A DNA stretch of 22,500 nucleotides, taken from positions 2,427,501 to 2,450,000 of the forward strand of contig WPIO01000024.1 in assembly GCA_009760855.2 (NCBI GenBank). Reading direction: 5' to 3'. Source of the DNA: Cristatella mucedo (lineage: Eukaryota; Bryozoa; Phylactolaemata; Cristatellidae). The stretch's first letter is position 1, and each line of letters opens with the position of its first letter. The notes below the pieces were generated by a model. It did not search any database, was not told where the DNA came from, and saw nothing but the letters and a program-made list of their open reading frames with translations. This document shows positions 1-7,530 of the stretch, piece after piece. A program made the translations under genes and the position numbers.

Positions 1-122
1 AGACACGAAACTCGGTGATTTTGGAACGATGCAGCATCTACCAGTGTGGCAGCTTGGGGGAGAGTTTCCTTACTTCGGAAGGTCCGAGCTGGTTTTGTGG
101 GCTCATCAGCGGAGCTTATAGA

Positions 123-218
123 TATACAAACTTGACAACCCTTACCATTTCCGGCAACCTCGGAGCCACGTATACAAACTTGACAACCCTTACCATTTCC
201 GGCAACCTCGGAGCCACG
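123..218. repeat. Perfect 48-bp tandem duplication (two copies)
   Basis: Bases 123-170 and 171-218 are identical. Each unit starts TATACAAACTTGACAACC and ends CGGAGCCACG. The unit length is divisible by three and, on the - strand, each copy contains the same ATG-GTAAGG splice-donor-like junction. Absence of any mismatch suggests a recent duplication or an assembly artefact. Confidence 0.95.
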
Positions 219-235
219 TGTAGAGCCGCCGCCAT
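194..235 (-). CDS. Candidate first coding exon of an unknown gene (ATG to splice donor)
   Basis: On the - strand an ATG at 235-233 has a good Kozak context (A at -3, G at +4). It opens a short GC-rich reading frame, MAAALHVAPRLPEM, that runs straight into a consensus donor (ATG then GTAAGG) at 193-188. The alanine/arginine-rich, acid-poor start resembles the beginning of many nuclear-encoded mitochondrial or housekeeping proteins, but I do not recognise it. Because of a 48-bp tandem duplication, a second identical donor lies downstream at 145-140 in the same phase. Using it would give a 90-base exon (235-146) of 30 codons instead of 14. Later exons would lie left of the window. The frame is too short to be convincing alone, so this is a hypothesis built on the start context and donor. 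Confidence 0.25.
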
Positions 236-432
236 GGTAGTCTTGGTGCCGCCTGATCTTTTGCTCTGGAGTTCTGTGAGCTTGTTAAAGAAACATGCAG
301 ATGAACCAAAAAAAATATAGTTTTGTGTGTTCATTCATCTACAGCTTGGCTGGTATAGTTTTCAGTCGACGTAATTGTTGCATACGGTCTCGTCCAATCA
401 GCTGCAATTATAAAGTAGAGGTCAACTGATCC

Positions 433-495
433 GACAACCTCATTTATATAGCGACAAAAGAGCCTTGGCGGCTATTACCCTGCTTGCATCAGGCT
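433..495 (-). repeat. SINE-B tail fragment
   Basis: On the - strand this is the 3' end of the SINE-B family, also seen at 3918-4080, 8940-8996 and 15550-15623. It has AGCC (473-470), a 5-base loop and GGCT (464-461), then GCTATATAAATGAGGTTGTC-like sequence. The tRNA head is missing, so it is 5'-truncated. Confidence 0.7.
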
Positions 496-585
496 ATACA
501 CGATTGACTGGTTAGTTGTGCCGATTCGGTCCTAATAAGTAGAGTCACGCTGGTAAAATTGTGTATAGCACCCTAAGCAGCATTT

Positions 586-1140
586 GACAAATAGGTCCTG
601 CCGATTAGGTCCCTGGACAAATAGGTTCCTGGATAAATGGGTACCGGCCGTTTAAGGTCCCTAAAAAAGATCGATTGTTAAACTCGTTTATGTCAAACAC
701 ATTAACACTATAACGAAATTAAATCCCATTATTGTTTTACATAATAGTAAATAATATGATAATTTAAGTAATTGATATATTACATAATAGTTATATCTGA
801 AATTTATCATAAGATACATTTATCATTCATTAATGCCATTACTTAGTGTTAATTCTTATTCCGCCAGGAAATTATGAGATAGACCTCGAAGATAGTCAAT
901 GATTTTTCGATCTGCATACGTTCTGTAGACGTTCAAAATAGGTCGTTTATACATCTATTTTCCGGCTGAAGATCAAACAGTACTACTCTCTGTTGTCTAT
1001 CACTTGTAAGCTCTTTGAAGTATAGCAATATGAATTAAAGACAATAAGTTTTTCCTTAAGGGGTTCGGGGTCTAAACGTCCAGTACCCACTTGTCCCGGA
1101 ACCTAATTGGCTCGGACCTAATTGGCTGGACCTACTTGTC
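586..1140. mobile_element. MITE-like foldback element with long terminal inverted repeats
   Basis: The left end (586-664) and the reverse complement of the right end (1062-1140) align along about 79 bases at roughly three-quarters identity. Both begin GACAARTAGGTCC and continue through GGGTACYGG and CGTTTA. Within each end the motif RATTAGGTYC / RACAARTAGGTYC recurs several times, as in subterminal repeats of some DNA transposons. The 400-bp interior is AT-rich, codes for nothing, and contains a smaller inverted pair (ATTAACACTA near 704, TAGTGTTAAT near 845). I see no transposase and no convincing target-site duplication, so the superfamily is unassigned. A non-autonomous DNA element is the simplest reading. 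Confidence 0.65.
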
Positions 1141-1344
1141 TTGCTTCAAACTTTAGAGAACTAAACCACTCTATAGTCCCTTTGCGTATACAGACAGCCA
1201 GCGACTTACGATGGTTCAACTTACGAAAATTTGGAGATACGAACTCAGCCATGGTCACGCAAAAAATCAAAATTTATCAAAGGGAACTTTTAAAATCCAC
1301 GAGCAGTCAGTGGATTTAACAACGCCCCAAACAGTAGGGCTGAA

Positions 1345-1455
1345 ACTATGTCTGACAGCTATCCATTTCCCTTTGCAGAAAATGTAAAGTGCCTAGAAAG
1401 AGATTGAGTTCTCTTAGTGTGCTTTATCGAGTGCATTATTGTTATTATTATTTTT
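1345..1455 (+). mobile_element. LINE-1 3'UTR end and hairpin tail with (ATT)n
   Basis: This piece carries a CCATTTCCCTTTGCAG-like stretch, matching the LINE-1 3'UTR at 5490-5510 and 13675-13695. It then has the family tail AAATGTAAAGTGCC, an AGAGA/TCTCT inner stem, GTGTGCTTTATCGAGTGC, and an ATT-rich run. Only the last 110 bases of the element are present, which is usual for 5'-truncated LINE insertions. Confidence 0.7.
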
Positions 1456-1564
1456 GGTATTGAGGGCTTATAGTAAACCGTATCATATATCGTTCTCGAC
1501 TTACGAAAATTTCACTTACGACAGGTTTTCCTATTCCTATTTAATTCGTAAGTTAGGCTGACTA

Positions 1565-2160
1565 TAGTGCAAAGGAAGCATATCAATTGGTTAGCGATAG
1601 CATCTATGGTTTCAGCACCCACAAGCGCACGAATGACGATTCTCATGGTCCCAACAAATATCTGATGAACAAGTGGGTTTTCAGCTTCTTTTTAAATGTT
1701 GCTAAGTCAGCAGATGTCGTAACGCGTTGGTCGGGAGTAAGTTCCAGTCTTTTGGAGCATATAACCTAAAGGTACGGTCTCTAATGGATTTGAGGCTGGT
1801 CTGAGGTACACTTGAACGACTCGAGTCAGAAAAGCAGGTGGTGCGATGTTAGCCTGATTGATAAGTAGCCGATAGGTATGCCTGCGTAAGTGAATGAAGG
1901 GATCTAAAAGTGAACAACAAACCCTTGAAGTCGATGTGCTGCTTGATTGGGAGCCAGTGCAGGTCGGCGAGAAGTATGTAATATTGCAGTTTTGACGTCC
2001 TAGACAGACAAGCTCATCCGCACAGTTTTGCACCGACTTCACGGGGCTTATTGAACACACCCTAAGACCTACCAGTAGTGAGTTATACTAGTCAAGACAG
2101 GATGTCACAAATGCGCAGACAAAGAGGTATGTTTTCAAATTTCTGGGTAATGCTGGATTT
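1565..2160 (-). pseudogene. LINE-1 (L2/CR1-type) reverse transcriptase C-terminal fragment
   Basis: Read on the - strand and allowing frameshifts, this encodes the post-polymerase end of an L2/CR1 LINE. There is a CAFVTS-type block near 2120, then LLADLHWLPIKQHIDFKG near 1970 (family consensus PLL..LHWLP..QRI.FK), then a RLYAPKDWNLLPT block near 1750 (family A..LWNSLP) and a LKKKLKTHLF-like stretch near 1690. The 3'UTR continues to about 1565 (GCTATCGCTAACCAATTGAT), like that of the 5401-5581 copy, but the hairpin tail expected next is replaced by unrelated sequence. The frame is broken by stops and frameshifts, so it is a dead copy. The blocks match those of the 12835-13775 copy. Confidence 0.8.
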
Positions 2161-2340
2161 GCCCATAATAGTAGGTTGGTTTTATCTTCATTTAATTTGA
2201 GGTTGATCTACCTTTTCGCGAGTCGGTGCAATAAGATATTGCCCACAGAGTTATCTTGCATATCTAGAGTTATCAAGCATAACATCGTTCGTCTAACAAT
2301 GTGATGTTGGATGAATTTTCCAATGTTGCCACTGATTAAG

Positions 2341-2430
2341 TGGTCATGCTTTCTTTACAGCAAATGTAAAATGCCTAGAAAAAGATTCAGCTCTCCGAGG
2401 GCGTTATACAAATGTATTATTATTATTATC
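2341..2430 (+). mobile_element. LINE-1 3' tail with (ATT)n
   Basis: The TGGTCATGCTTTCTTTACAG stretch matches the LINE-1 3'UTR end seen at 5490-5510. It is followed by AAATGTAAAATGCC, the inner stem, GAGGGCGTTATACAAATG and (ATT)n. Diffuse 3'UTR similarity may extend left to about 2160, where I see nothing else. Confidence 0.7.
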
Positions 2431-2687
2431 CTTTGTTCACGTTTCTAGCCAGTAGGAATCGGCATCTTGTCGGAAGAAAATTCGGCCACGTAGTCCTAGC
2501 TTAAGAAAAGTGTCTTACCCTGTCGGCAATTGAATTCGCTGGTTTCAGAAATAGGCTAGTACCGACCAACTTAGTCCCAAGGTAAAAATAGTAAGACATT
2601 TGTATAGCAACACAAGACGGCTAAATCTCTTACCCGGCACGTTACATATGCTGAAAAAGGAAGTATGTCGAAATATCCACATATATA

Positions 2688-2690
<3 letters not shown>

Positions 2691-2743
<53 letters not shown>
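2691..2743 (+). repeat. (GT)n microsatellite
   Basis: Twenty-six uninterrupted GT units follow a short (AT)n run (2680-2689). It is the mirror of the (AC)n(AT)n tract at 3205-3291. Confidence 0.98.
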
Positions 2744-2744
<1 letters not shown>

Positions 2745-3203
2745 ATAGAAGCCTTTGAACGTTTAGAGGCTAGTATTTAAGAATACTTTAATAGCAACTC
2801 AACCATTGAATAGCTAGTTTGGCTTGAGTTAAGAGCCTCAAGTTATCGATTCTAGTAGTCTGTTAATGCTCCCAATAAGATGTGGTGCTTAGTGTATTCA
2901 TTTAATTTAGAAAGCTCGGCCCACATAGACGATTTAGTGCCTGAAGGATTATTGTTCAGTTTTCCAATCGCAGCTCCCGGTACAGAGAGATTATATACTA
3001 TGAACAACTGGCTGCCGTTTGTATGAGAGTACAGGTCATACCATGGGTCTCAATTACTCTTGCAAGAGCTATTGCACAGAAAAAACTGCACAGCTGAATA
3101 ATTGAGTTAGTGTATATCCTTGCTCAAGTCCAGAGCTGACGTATCGATATCGAGAAAAACGATTCACGGTTAAGTTGATTCAGTAAGAGAATATTACTAG
3201 CTC

Positions 3204-3204
<1 letters not shown>
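2744..3204. other. Unassigned sequence between two inverted microsatellites
   Basis: These 460 bases have no reading frame of note, no LINE or SINE motif that I recognise, and moderate AT content. Their only notable property is that they are flanked by (AT)(GT)n on the left and (AC)n(AT)n on the right. Confidence 0.6.
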
Positions 3205-3266
<62 letters not shown>

Positions 3267-3291
3267 ATATATATATATATATATATATATT
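3205..3291 (+). repeat. (AC)n(AT)n compound microsatellite
   Basis: About 60 bases of AC repeat with one AA interruption near 3260 pass directly into about 24 bases of AT repeat. The CA-then-TA order is the same as in the larger tract at 18830-18964. Confidence 0.98.
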
Positions 3292-3652
3292 AATGTTCTA
3301 CTTTGCTACACTGCTTAGACAAGACTACAACAGCCACATTAGGTCATACGTTTGTGAATTCGCTTCTAGATTACTGCAGTAGTGCACCTACTCATGTCTC
3401 CTGGCCAGTTGCTCTGTCACTACTTGCACTAAATTGAAGTCTTTTGGTTATGGGACCTTCAGTTGCTATGCACTGAAAGACCAGGCCTGGCTTCTGTCGT
3501 CACTGGCATGGACTTGGCATCATTTAAATGCACAACAAAAGACGCACGTGGTCTGCTCAGCTTTTCTTTCGCTCCTGTGAACCTCTTGTCTTTTGTCTTT
3601 TGTTCTTGTGTGCGTTACGTGCTACCGTGCGTGCACGATTTGGTTCATGTTA
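3290..3652 (+). pseudogene. LINE-1 RT C-terminal fragment with internal deletion
   Basis: The first part encodes LDKTTTATLGHTFVNSLLDYC (family: LDKDTT..LVHAFVTSRLDYCNS) at 3316-3380. After a deletion of the PLL..LHWLP region, the block near 3450-3545 gives a GTFSCYALKDQAW stretch in one frame and DLASFKCTTK in another, matching the family's R.FS.AAP..WNSLP...FK..LKTHLF end. A T-rich 3'UTR follows to 3652. It is a frameshifted dead copy on the + strand. Confidence 0.65.
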
Positions 3653-3728
3653 GTAATAATAATAATAATATATTTGTGTAGCACCATATGAGAAATAAAT
3701 CTCTTTTTGGATGCTTTACACATCCCAT
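3653..3728 (-). mobile_element. LINE-1/SINE-A hairpin tail, inverted copy
   Basis: On the - strand it reads GTGTAAAGCATCC, AGAGATTTATTTCTC hairpin, GGTGCTACACAAATATATT, (ATT)n. It abuts the 3'UTR of the preceding + strand fragment in opposite orientation, so it is a separate insertion. Confidence 0.6.
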
Positions 3729-3917
3729 GAAGGAAGCAATGTTACTAACTAGGGACACACTACCGGTGGTCCTGAGTGTCTTCTTGTGTGTTTTATGCAT
3801 CTATCTAAACATGATATTTGTGTGTTTTTTCATTACTAATATAGGCATGACACCTTGCATGCCATTGACTCTATGTGAGCAAATTGCAAAGCACTTTGAT
3901 GAAAAAAGTTAGCTGAC

Positions 3918-4080
3918 TTGACGGTTTCATATATGTAGGCGGCAGAAGAGCCTTGCCGGCTATCACTCCCGCTTGCAGCAGGAAATAAAGAATCGCCCAT
4001 TAAAGGACTCGAATATACGACCTCGGTCGTGGAGAGCGAGTGCCATGCCCTTCGACAGTGATCTGGTTCACTTAGGGTGG
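3918..4080 (-). mobile_element. tRNA-derived SINE, family SINE-B
   Basis: On the - strand a tRNA-like head is followed by a family-specific body. The head has an A-box-like GGCATGGCACTCGC near 4045 and a B-box-like TATTCGAGTCC near 4010. The body (GCTGCAAGCGGGAGTGATAGCC) leads to a 3' hairpin with an inner stem AGCC/GGCT (3961-3958 with 3952-3949) and an outer GCGG/CCGC stem. It ends in a TATATGAAACCGTC-type terminus. Three shorter copies in the window share the hairpin and end. Non-autonomous Pol III elements of this build depend on a LINE for reverse transcription. The LINE-2 tail has the same inner stem and loop size. Confidence 0.7.
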
Positions 4081-4265
4081 TATGCAAACGACTTATTATT
4101 AAAATTACTTTTATTGTAATTATTATTACTGATGAGTCATCGATGCCTGCATGTAGCTGAGCTACCCATGTCTGTAAAGCGAGTGCAACTTGAGCGTTGC
4201 CATGGTGCCTTGAATATGGCGAGCCCTCCAGGCCTGCTTGCCTGGTAGGCCAGCGAAGGCCAGTG

Positions 4266-4409
4266 TAGCTGGTTTGGTCTAGCGGTTAAGGTGCTCTCCC
4301 CGACCAAGGTCTGACTGAGGTCGTGGGCTCGAGCCCCGAGGCATATGTGAAGCGCCTGAATAGAGATTAAGTTCTCTTGGGGCGCTATATAAGTGAATTA
4401 TATTTATAA
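4266..4409 (+). mobile_element. tRNA-derived SINE, family SINE-A (best copy)
   Basis: The head carries TGGTCTAGCGGTTAAGG (A box, 4276-4292) and GGTCGTGGGCTCGAGCCCC (B box, about 4319-4337). There is almost no body: GCATATGTGA joins the head directly to the LINE-1 tail. In the tail AGCGCC (4351-4356) pairs with GGCGCT (4381-4386), enclosing AGAGA/TCTCT (4362-4366 with 4373-4377). It ends TATATAAGTGAATTATAT. The anticodon region is too diverged to name the parent tRNA; the TGGYCKAGYGGTTAAGG A box is of the Leu/Ser kind. Other copies are at 5309-5399 (-) and 15624-15762 (+). Confidence 0.8.
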
Positions 4410-4632
4410 TTCGCCGGACAGGGGAAGCTCTGTCCTATTACGCACGAAGTCAATTAAAGTCAAGAATACGTGACAGTAGCAGGTATGGCACCGGTGCGAA
4501 AGTGGGATGACTAATTGCTGGCCTTGTTTAATCAATTGGCTCCTATGGGCAGCAGGTCTGTGCCCGAACAACTCCCCACCTTATGCCTTAAATTACCAGC
4601 TAGGCGGAACCATGTGCTGGCGCCTTGTTAGA

Positions 4633-4770
4633 GACACGTTCATGCAGGGAAGTGTAGGCCACATTACGGCTCATTAGCAGTGGTGGGGTGGCGTTGCCCC
4701 GACATGCGTTCGCACAGGGAAGTGTATGCCACATTGCCGGCTCACTAACAAGGGTGGGGGTACCCCCGCC
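4633..4770 (+). repeat. Imperfect direct repeat, two 68-70 bp units
   Basis: Units at 4633-4700 and 4701-4770 share CAGGGAAGTGTAKGCCACATT, CGGCTCAYTA and a GGTGGGG stretch. They are adjacent head-to-tail. I see no coding use; it may be a remnant of a minisatellite or a repeat within an unknown element. Confidence 0.7.
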
Positions 4771-5308
4771 GGCAAGCAGCCGTACGGCATCTAGTTGCTG
4801 GGTAACTGCAAACTGGGGGGCGGGGCTTGCTCGACGACATGACTGTACTATTTGGCAGAACGAGTAACTGTCTCGGAGTGAGCTCACGTACAAATATCCC
4901 CAGGCTTGTCCTGATCTTGTCTCTAGTGCAGCGTGTGGGTGGGGGGACGCAGGATATCGGCCTGAGGCTTCTTTCACGTGAGAGGTGCTATTATTTACAA
5001 GTGTGGTTAGTTAGTAATAGATTAATAACAGGGTCGTGTTAAAGCTAAATATTATTCTCATATCTGTCTCTTTCTTTACAACTGATGGGAAAACTTCGTT
5101 TTGCTTTGATATGAAAAGCCTAACCCTCAATATAGGCTCAAGAGCATGGCATGTGCGTTTGAAGCTTTCGGCTCGTAATCAGCAGTGGCAGCTGGTGCTG
5201 CATCCTGTCGAGTGGGTCCTGCGAGTGGCTGCAATCCACTTATCGTGTCCGTACAATCATCTTCGCGAAGCGGCAGTTTTGGTTTCATTGTATAGACATG
5301 CAAAAAAT
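4771..5308. other. Unassigned, moderately GC-rich stretch
   Basis: Short open frames exist on both strands but none shows a domain, and none has codon patterns or splice signals that convinced me. No LINE or SINE motif was recognised. Upstream exons of the phosphatase gene could in principle lie here, but the expected DLDETL and FTASLAKYADP motifs are absent. Confidence 0.4.
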
Positions 5309-5399
5309 ATATAATTCATTTGTGTAGTGCCCGAAGAGAACTTAATCTCAATGCAGGCGCTTCACATATGCCATGGGGCTCAAGCCCACGACCTCGGTC
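5309..5399 (-). mobile_element. SINE-A, 5'-truncated
   Basis: On the - strand it starts inside the tRNA head (GACCGAGGTCGTGGGCTTGAGC contains the B box, near 5399-5378). It continues CATGGCATATGTGAAGCGCC, the inner AGATTAAGTTCTCT hairpin, GGGCACTACACAAATG and an AT-rich end. It lies directly beside the + strand LINE-1 3'UTR at 5401. Confidence 0.75.
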
Positions 5400-5400
5400 A

Positions 5401-5581
5401 TCAAAATGTATATTTGCATGCTGACCCTATCCATGTCACCTCTGACTGTGCTATGCTCGTTGACATTGAGCAAGCTATCACTAACCATTCGATCGTGCTT
5501 TTTTTGCAGCAAATGTAAAATTTCTAGAAAGAGGTAAAGTTCTCTGAGAGCGCTATATAAATGTATTATTATAATTATAAA
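5401..5581 (+). mobile_element. LINE-1 3'UTR with complete tail
   Basis: GCATGCTGACCCTATCCATG and CCATTCGATCGTG match the 3'UTR of the LINE-1 copy at 13543-13680. The piece then enters TTTGCAGCAAATGTAAAATT, the hairpin, GAGAGCGCTATATAAATG and (ATT)n. It is this continuity from LINE 3'UTR into the hairpin that shows the SINE-A tail to be LINE-1-derived. Confidence 0.75.
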
Positions 5582-5585
5582 TACA

Positions 5586-5636
5586 GTCATCTTCATCTTG
5601 GTTAAGGCGAGTGCCTTAACTACTCGGCCAAACCAG
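5586..5636 (-). repeat. tRNA-like SINE head, truncated
   Basis: On the - strand it reads CTGGTTTGGCCGAGTAGTTA then AGGCACTCGCCTTAACCAAG, a clear tRNA A-box region. It is cut off where the + strand LINE-1 tail begins. The head matches the 5' end of the SINE-A copy at 4266. Confidence 0.6.
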
Positions 5637-5857
5637 TGCAGACTCGGTGCTCCGAGTGTACTCGCTGAACGTTTCGCACTTTCGCACGAAAATGGCCAGC
5701 GTCGAAAGACTGGGGGCCACCGGCTGGGCGGCTGGGTCAACCGCGTGAGTCCTCCGCTCGTTCGGACGTGTCGAGCTAACTGTCGTGCACCAAACACGCG
5801 GCACGGACGGCAGGCTGAGTGCGCAGCAGTAGTGCAACGTGTGAGCCTTTGCTTTAG

Positions 5858-5944
5858 GATTTGAGCCGCCTTGGCCGCGATCTTTCGCAAGTGATCATCA
5901 TCGACAATTCGCCTGCTTCGTACATATTTCATCCTGGCAATGCG
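5858..5944 (+). CDS. Small CTD phosphatase (SCP/CTDSP-like), internal exon
   Basis: The exon encodes 29 residues, [14 protein letters not shown] then [15 protein letters not shown]. This is the conserved late core of SCP/CTDSP phosphatases, HAD-superfamily enzymes that remove phosphate from Ser5 of the RNA polymerase II CTD heptad and related targets. The DNSP stretch holds the conserved aspartate and asparagine of the later HAD motif. The exon is phase 0 at both ends, with acceptor TTTGCTTTAG at 5848-5857 and a perfect GTGAGT donor at 5945. It joins in frame to the 6272 exon. The nucleophile motif DLDETL and the FTAS region should lie in upstream exons that I do not find in the window. The match is to CTDSP1/2/L; the CTDSPL2 sequence differs here. 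Distinguishing the paralogues is not possible from this piece. Confidence 0.9.
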
Positions 5945-6271
5945 GTGAGTAGCAATAGCTGTCGACCAGGTTCGCAGCCGGTGTACGACGACTCGGCGCC
6001 GGGGCTGGATCCCGTTAGCTCGTTAGCCGCCTTCCATCTCACCTCCCCTGCTGCATGTGTGCCCTACCTCCACGACTTCTTGGAATCGTATCGGGGCTGC
6101 TCTAGTGCGTCGGGCGGCGCCAAGCACAGGTCCAAGCGTGACTCGGTGGTGCCACATGACCTTGGACCTGGTCACTTCCGGTAGCTGCTTTCTAGCTTCC
6201 ATCTGTGGGTCGGCGATGCAATTGGCCTGCAGCAGCGCGATTGCTGACGCTTTCGCGGCACTTGGCACTAG
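5945..6271 (+). other. Intron of the CTD phosphatase gene
   Basis: A GC-rich intron of 327 bases bounded by GTGAGT and TAG. Open frames run through it on both strands, but the flanking protein match requires removal. It holds no repeat that I recognise. Confidence 0.8.
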
Positions 6272-6427
6272 GTGCCGGTGAGCTCGTGGTTTGATGACGG
6301 GGATGACGTAGAGCTGCTGGAGCTCTGCAGCTTCTTCGAGGACCTCTCCCGTGTCGACAGCGTCTACTCGGTGCTGCAGCAGAACAGGGTGAGCTGTGAC
6401 TTCGGCTCGAGCGGCTACGGCACGTAG
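6272..6427 (+). CDS. Small CTD phosphatase (SCP/CTDSP-like), terminal exon
   Basis: The exon follows the acceptor GGCACTAG (6264-6271) and continues the phosphatase in frame after the 327-bp intron. It begins [18 protein letters not shown] and ends [20 protein letters not shown], matching the family pattern AVPV.SWFD...D.EL..L..FFE.LS.VDDVYSVL. Family members usually stop a few residues after this block. Read straight through, 12 more codons ([12 protein letters not shown]) lead to TAG at 6425-6427. A fair donor (AGG then GTGAGC) lies at 6389, phase 0, so a spliced alternative C-terminus cannot be excluded. The acceptor's pyrimidine tract is weak, but the protein match fixes the junction. Confidence 0.88.
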   Translation: MPVSSWFDDGDDVELLELCSFFEDLSRVDSVYSVLQQNRVSCDFGSSGYGT

Positions 6428-7101
6428 CCGCCTCGGCCTACGTCATGGCCAGTGCTCGCACGGTCGCTCCTGTGATTCGCGCCAGCGTGCTCGCTGCTCG
6501 CCAGCCAGGCGTGCAGTGCGTCCGGGCCGTTCGGTCAAGAGCATCTTCCATCCGTCGTCGGAGTTGTTCGATGCAGCAACGCTAGGGGACGCGTGCAATA
6601 GCCGTGCCCCGTGACGGTGGTTTGCACGCAGCGGCCGGCGCTCATGCCTTCGGTGTGGGATCGCCAGTGTGGAGACACTCACTCGTGCCTCACTTCGCCT
6701 TCGCATGTCGAGCCGTCGTCGTCTTGCTGCACGTCTTTCCGCATGCATACGCTCTTTCAAGGCGGCTTCATCGTGAACGTTACATGACCGGTTAGTGACT
6801 TTGGCAGCGGCAGCTATCGCTGACGCAGGCCCGGCTCTACACTCGGAGCCCCTTCCCCTCGCCCGAAACGGTCAAACTTATTTTGAAAATTTGTAGCGAA
6901 AGCTGGCCGGCTATTTTATGTCATGCCCAGAGCAGCATGTATTTTGATTACTGCGGCTTATTTTTCCATACATTTTTATGCACAAAGCGAAGCGCCTCGG
7001 GCACCAGGCGATGACTGTTGCTTTATCTTGACGTGTCTTGTGCTACGGAAGTGCGGTTACGGAATATGTGAACCTACTTGGCCTGTTACTTAAAAGAGTA
7101 C

Positions 7102-7137
7102 GCCATCTGGCTGCCAGCCCCACAGGGGCCGGATGGC
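7102..7137 (+). other. Hairpin in the presumed phosphatase 3'UTR
   Basis: GCCATCTGGC (7102-7111) pairs with GCCGGATGGC (7128-7137) over ten positions with a single G-T wobble, and a CCC/GGG helix can form inside. It is too short for a typical microRNA precursor. Confidence 0.4.
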
Positions 7138-7509
7138 TTAGTTCTGTTTGGGGCCCAGTGACGGTGCATCCGTCATCTGGCCGCCCTAATGCAGTGCTTC
7201 TTCCGACTGCCCCTCCCTGCACTTAGGTGACTTATGCAACCTGCGAACATCTTATGCCCACAAGCATGCCTTCGTCATTAGGGATGGAGTTTGGCAGGCA
7301 GCATTTCATGGCCAATCGAGCTACGCTTTATATTTATAGTGCCCGCTTTCGTCTTCTGTACATTGCTGTGCATGAGCAGGTTGCTCGAGGCCCGAATGGC
7401 TCGAGTCTTCCCTGCCCTTCTTCTTAGAGATTGTCTGGACTGTTCTTCCTGCCATGTGCTCATCGCTTGGCTCTGCGTTGACTCACACCGTAACTGCTTT
7501 TTTTTGATA

Positions 7510-7515
7510 AATAAA
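7510..7515 (+). promoter_or_regulatory. Candidate poly(A) signal AATAAA
   Basis: This is the first canonical hexamer found downstream of the phosphatase stop codon on the + strand. Confidence 0.45.
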
Positions 7516-7530
7516 TACCGTATTGGTGGG

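Larger units (their letters stand above)
6428..7530 (+). other. Probable 3'UTR of the CTD phosphatase gene
   Basis: No conserved coding follows the stop. The first canonical AATAAA I find downstream on the + strand is at 7510-7515, giving a 3'UTR near 1.1 kb if used. The first 400 bases are GC-rich with CpG-containing triplets. A stable hairpin lies at 7102-7137. Short open frames here have no recognisable domain. If the 6389 donor is used instead, some of this would be intron. Confidence 0.45.

Noticed and set aside
1707-2060. A 117-codon - strand open frame as a host gene
   Set aside because: The LINE-1 blocks are in a different frame of the same strand (LLADLHWLP), so this open frame is a shadow of a dead LINE.
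4131-4150. CTGATGAG, the conserved start of a hammerhead ribozyme core
   Set aside because: No GAAA element, helix II closing pair or cleavage triplet in the right order follows, so it is a chance match.
4266-4340. A functional tRNA gene at the SINE-A head
   Set aside because: The stems are broken, the acceptor end is missing and a LINE tail follows, so it is a tRNA-derived SINE.
5598-5857. GC-rich frames just upstream of the phosphatase exon as an additional exon
   Set aside because: None of the frames matches the expected FTASLAKYADP or VFHRGNYVK region, and the true exon has its own acceptor at 5857.
5861-6281. Single long frames running through the phosphatase exon into the intron
   Set aside because: Homology stops exactly at the GTGAGT donor and resumes after 6271, so the read-through frames are not protein.
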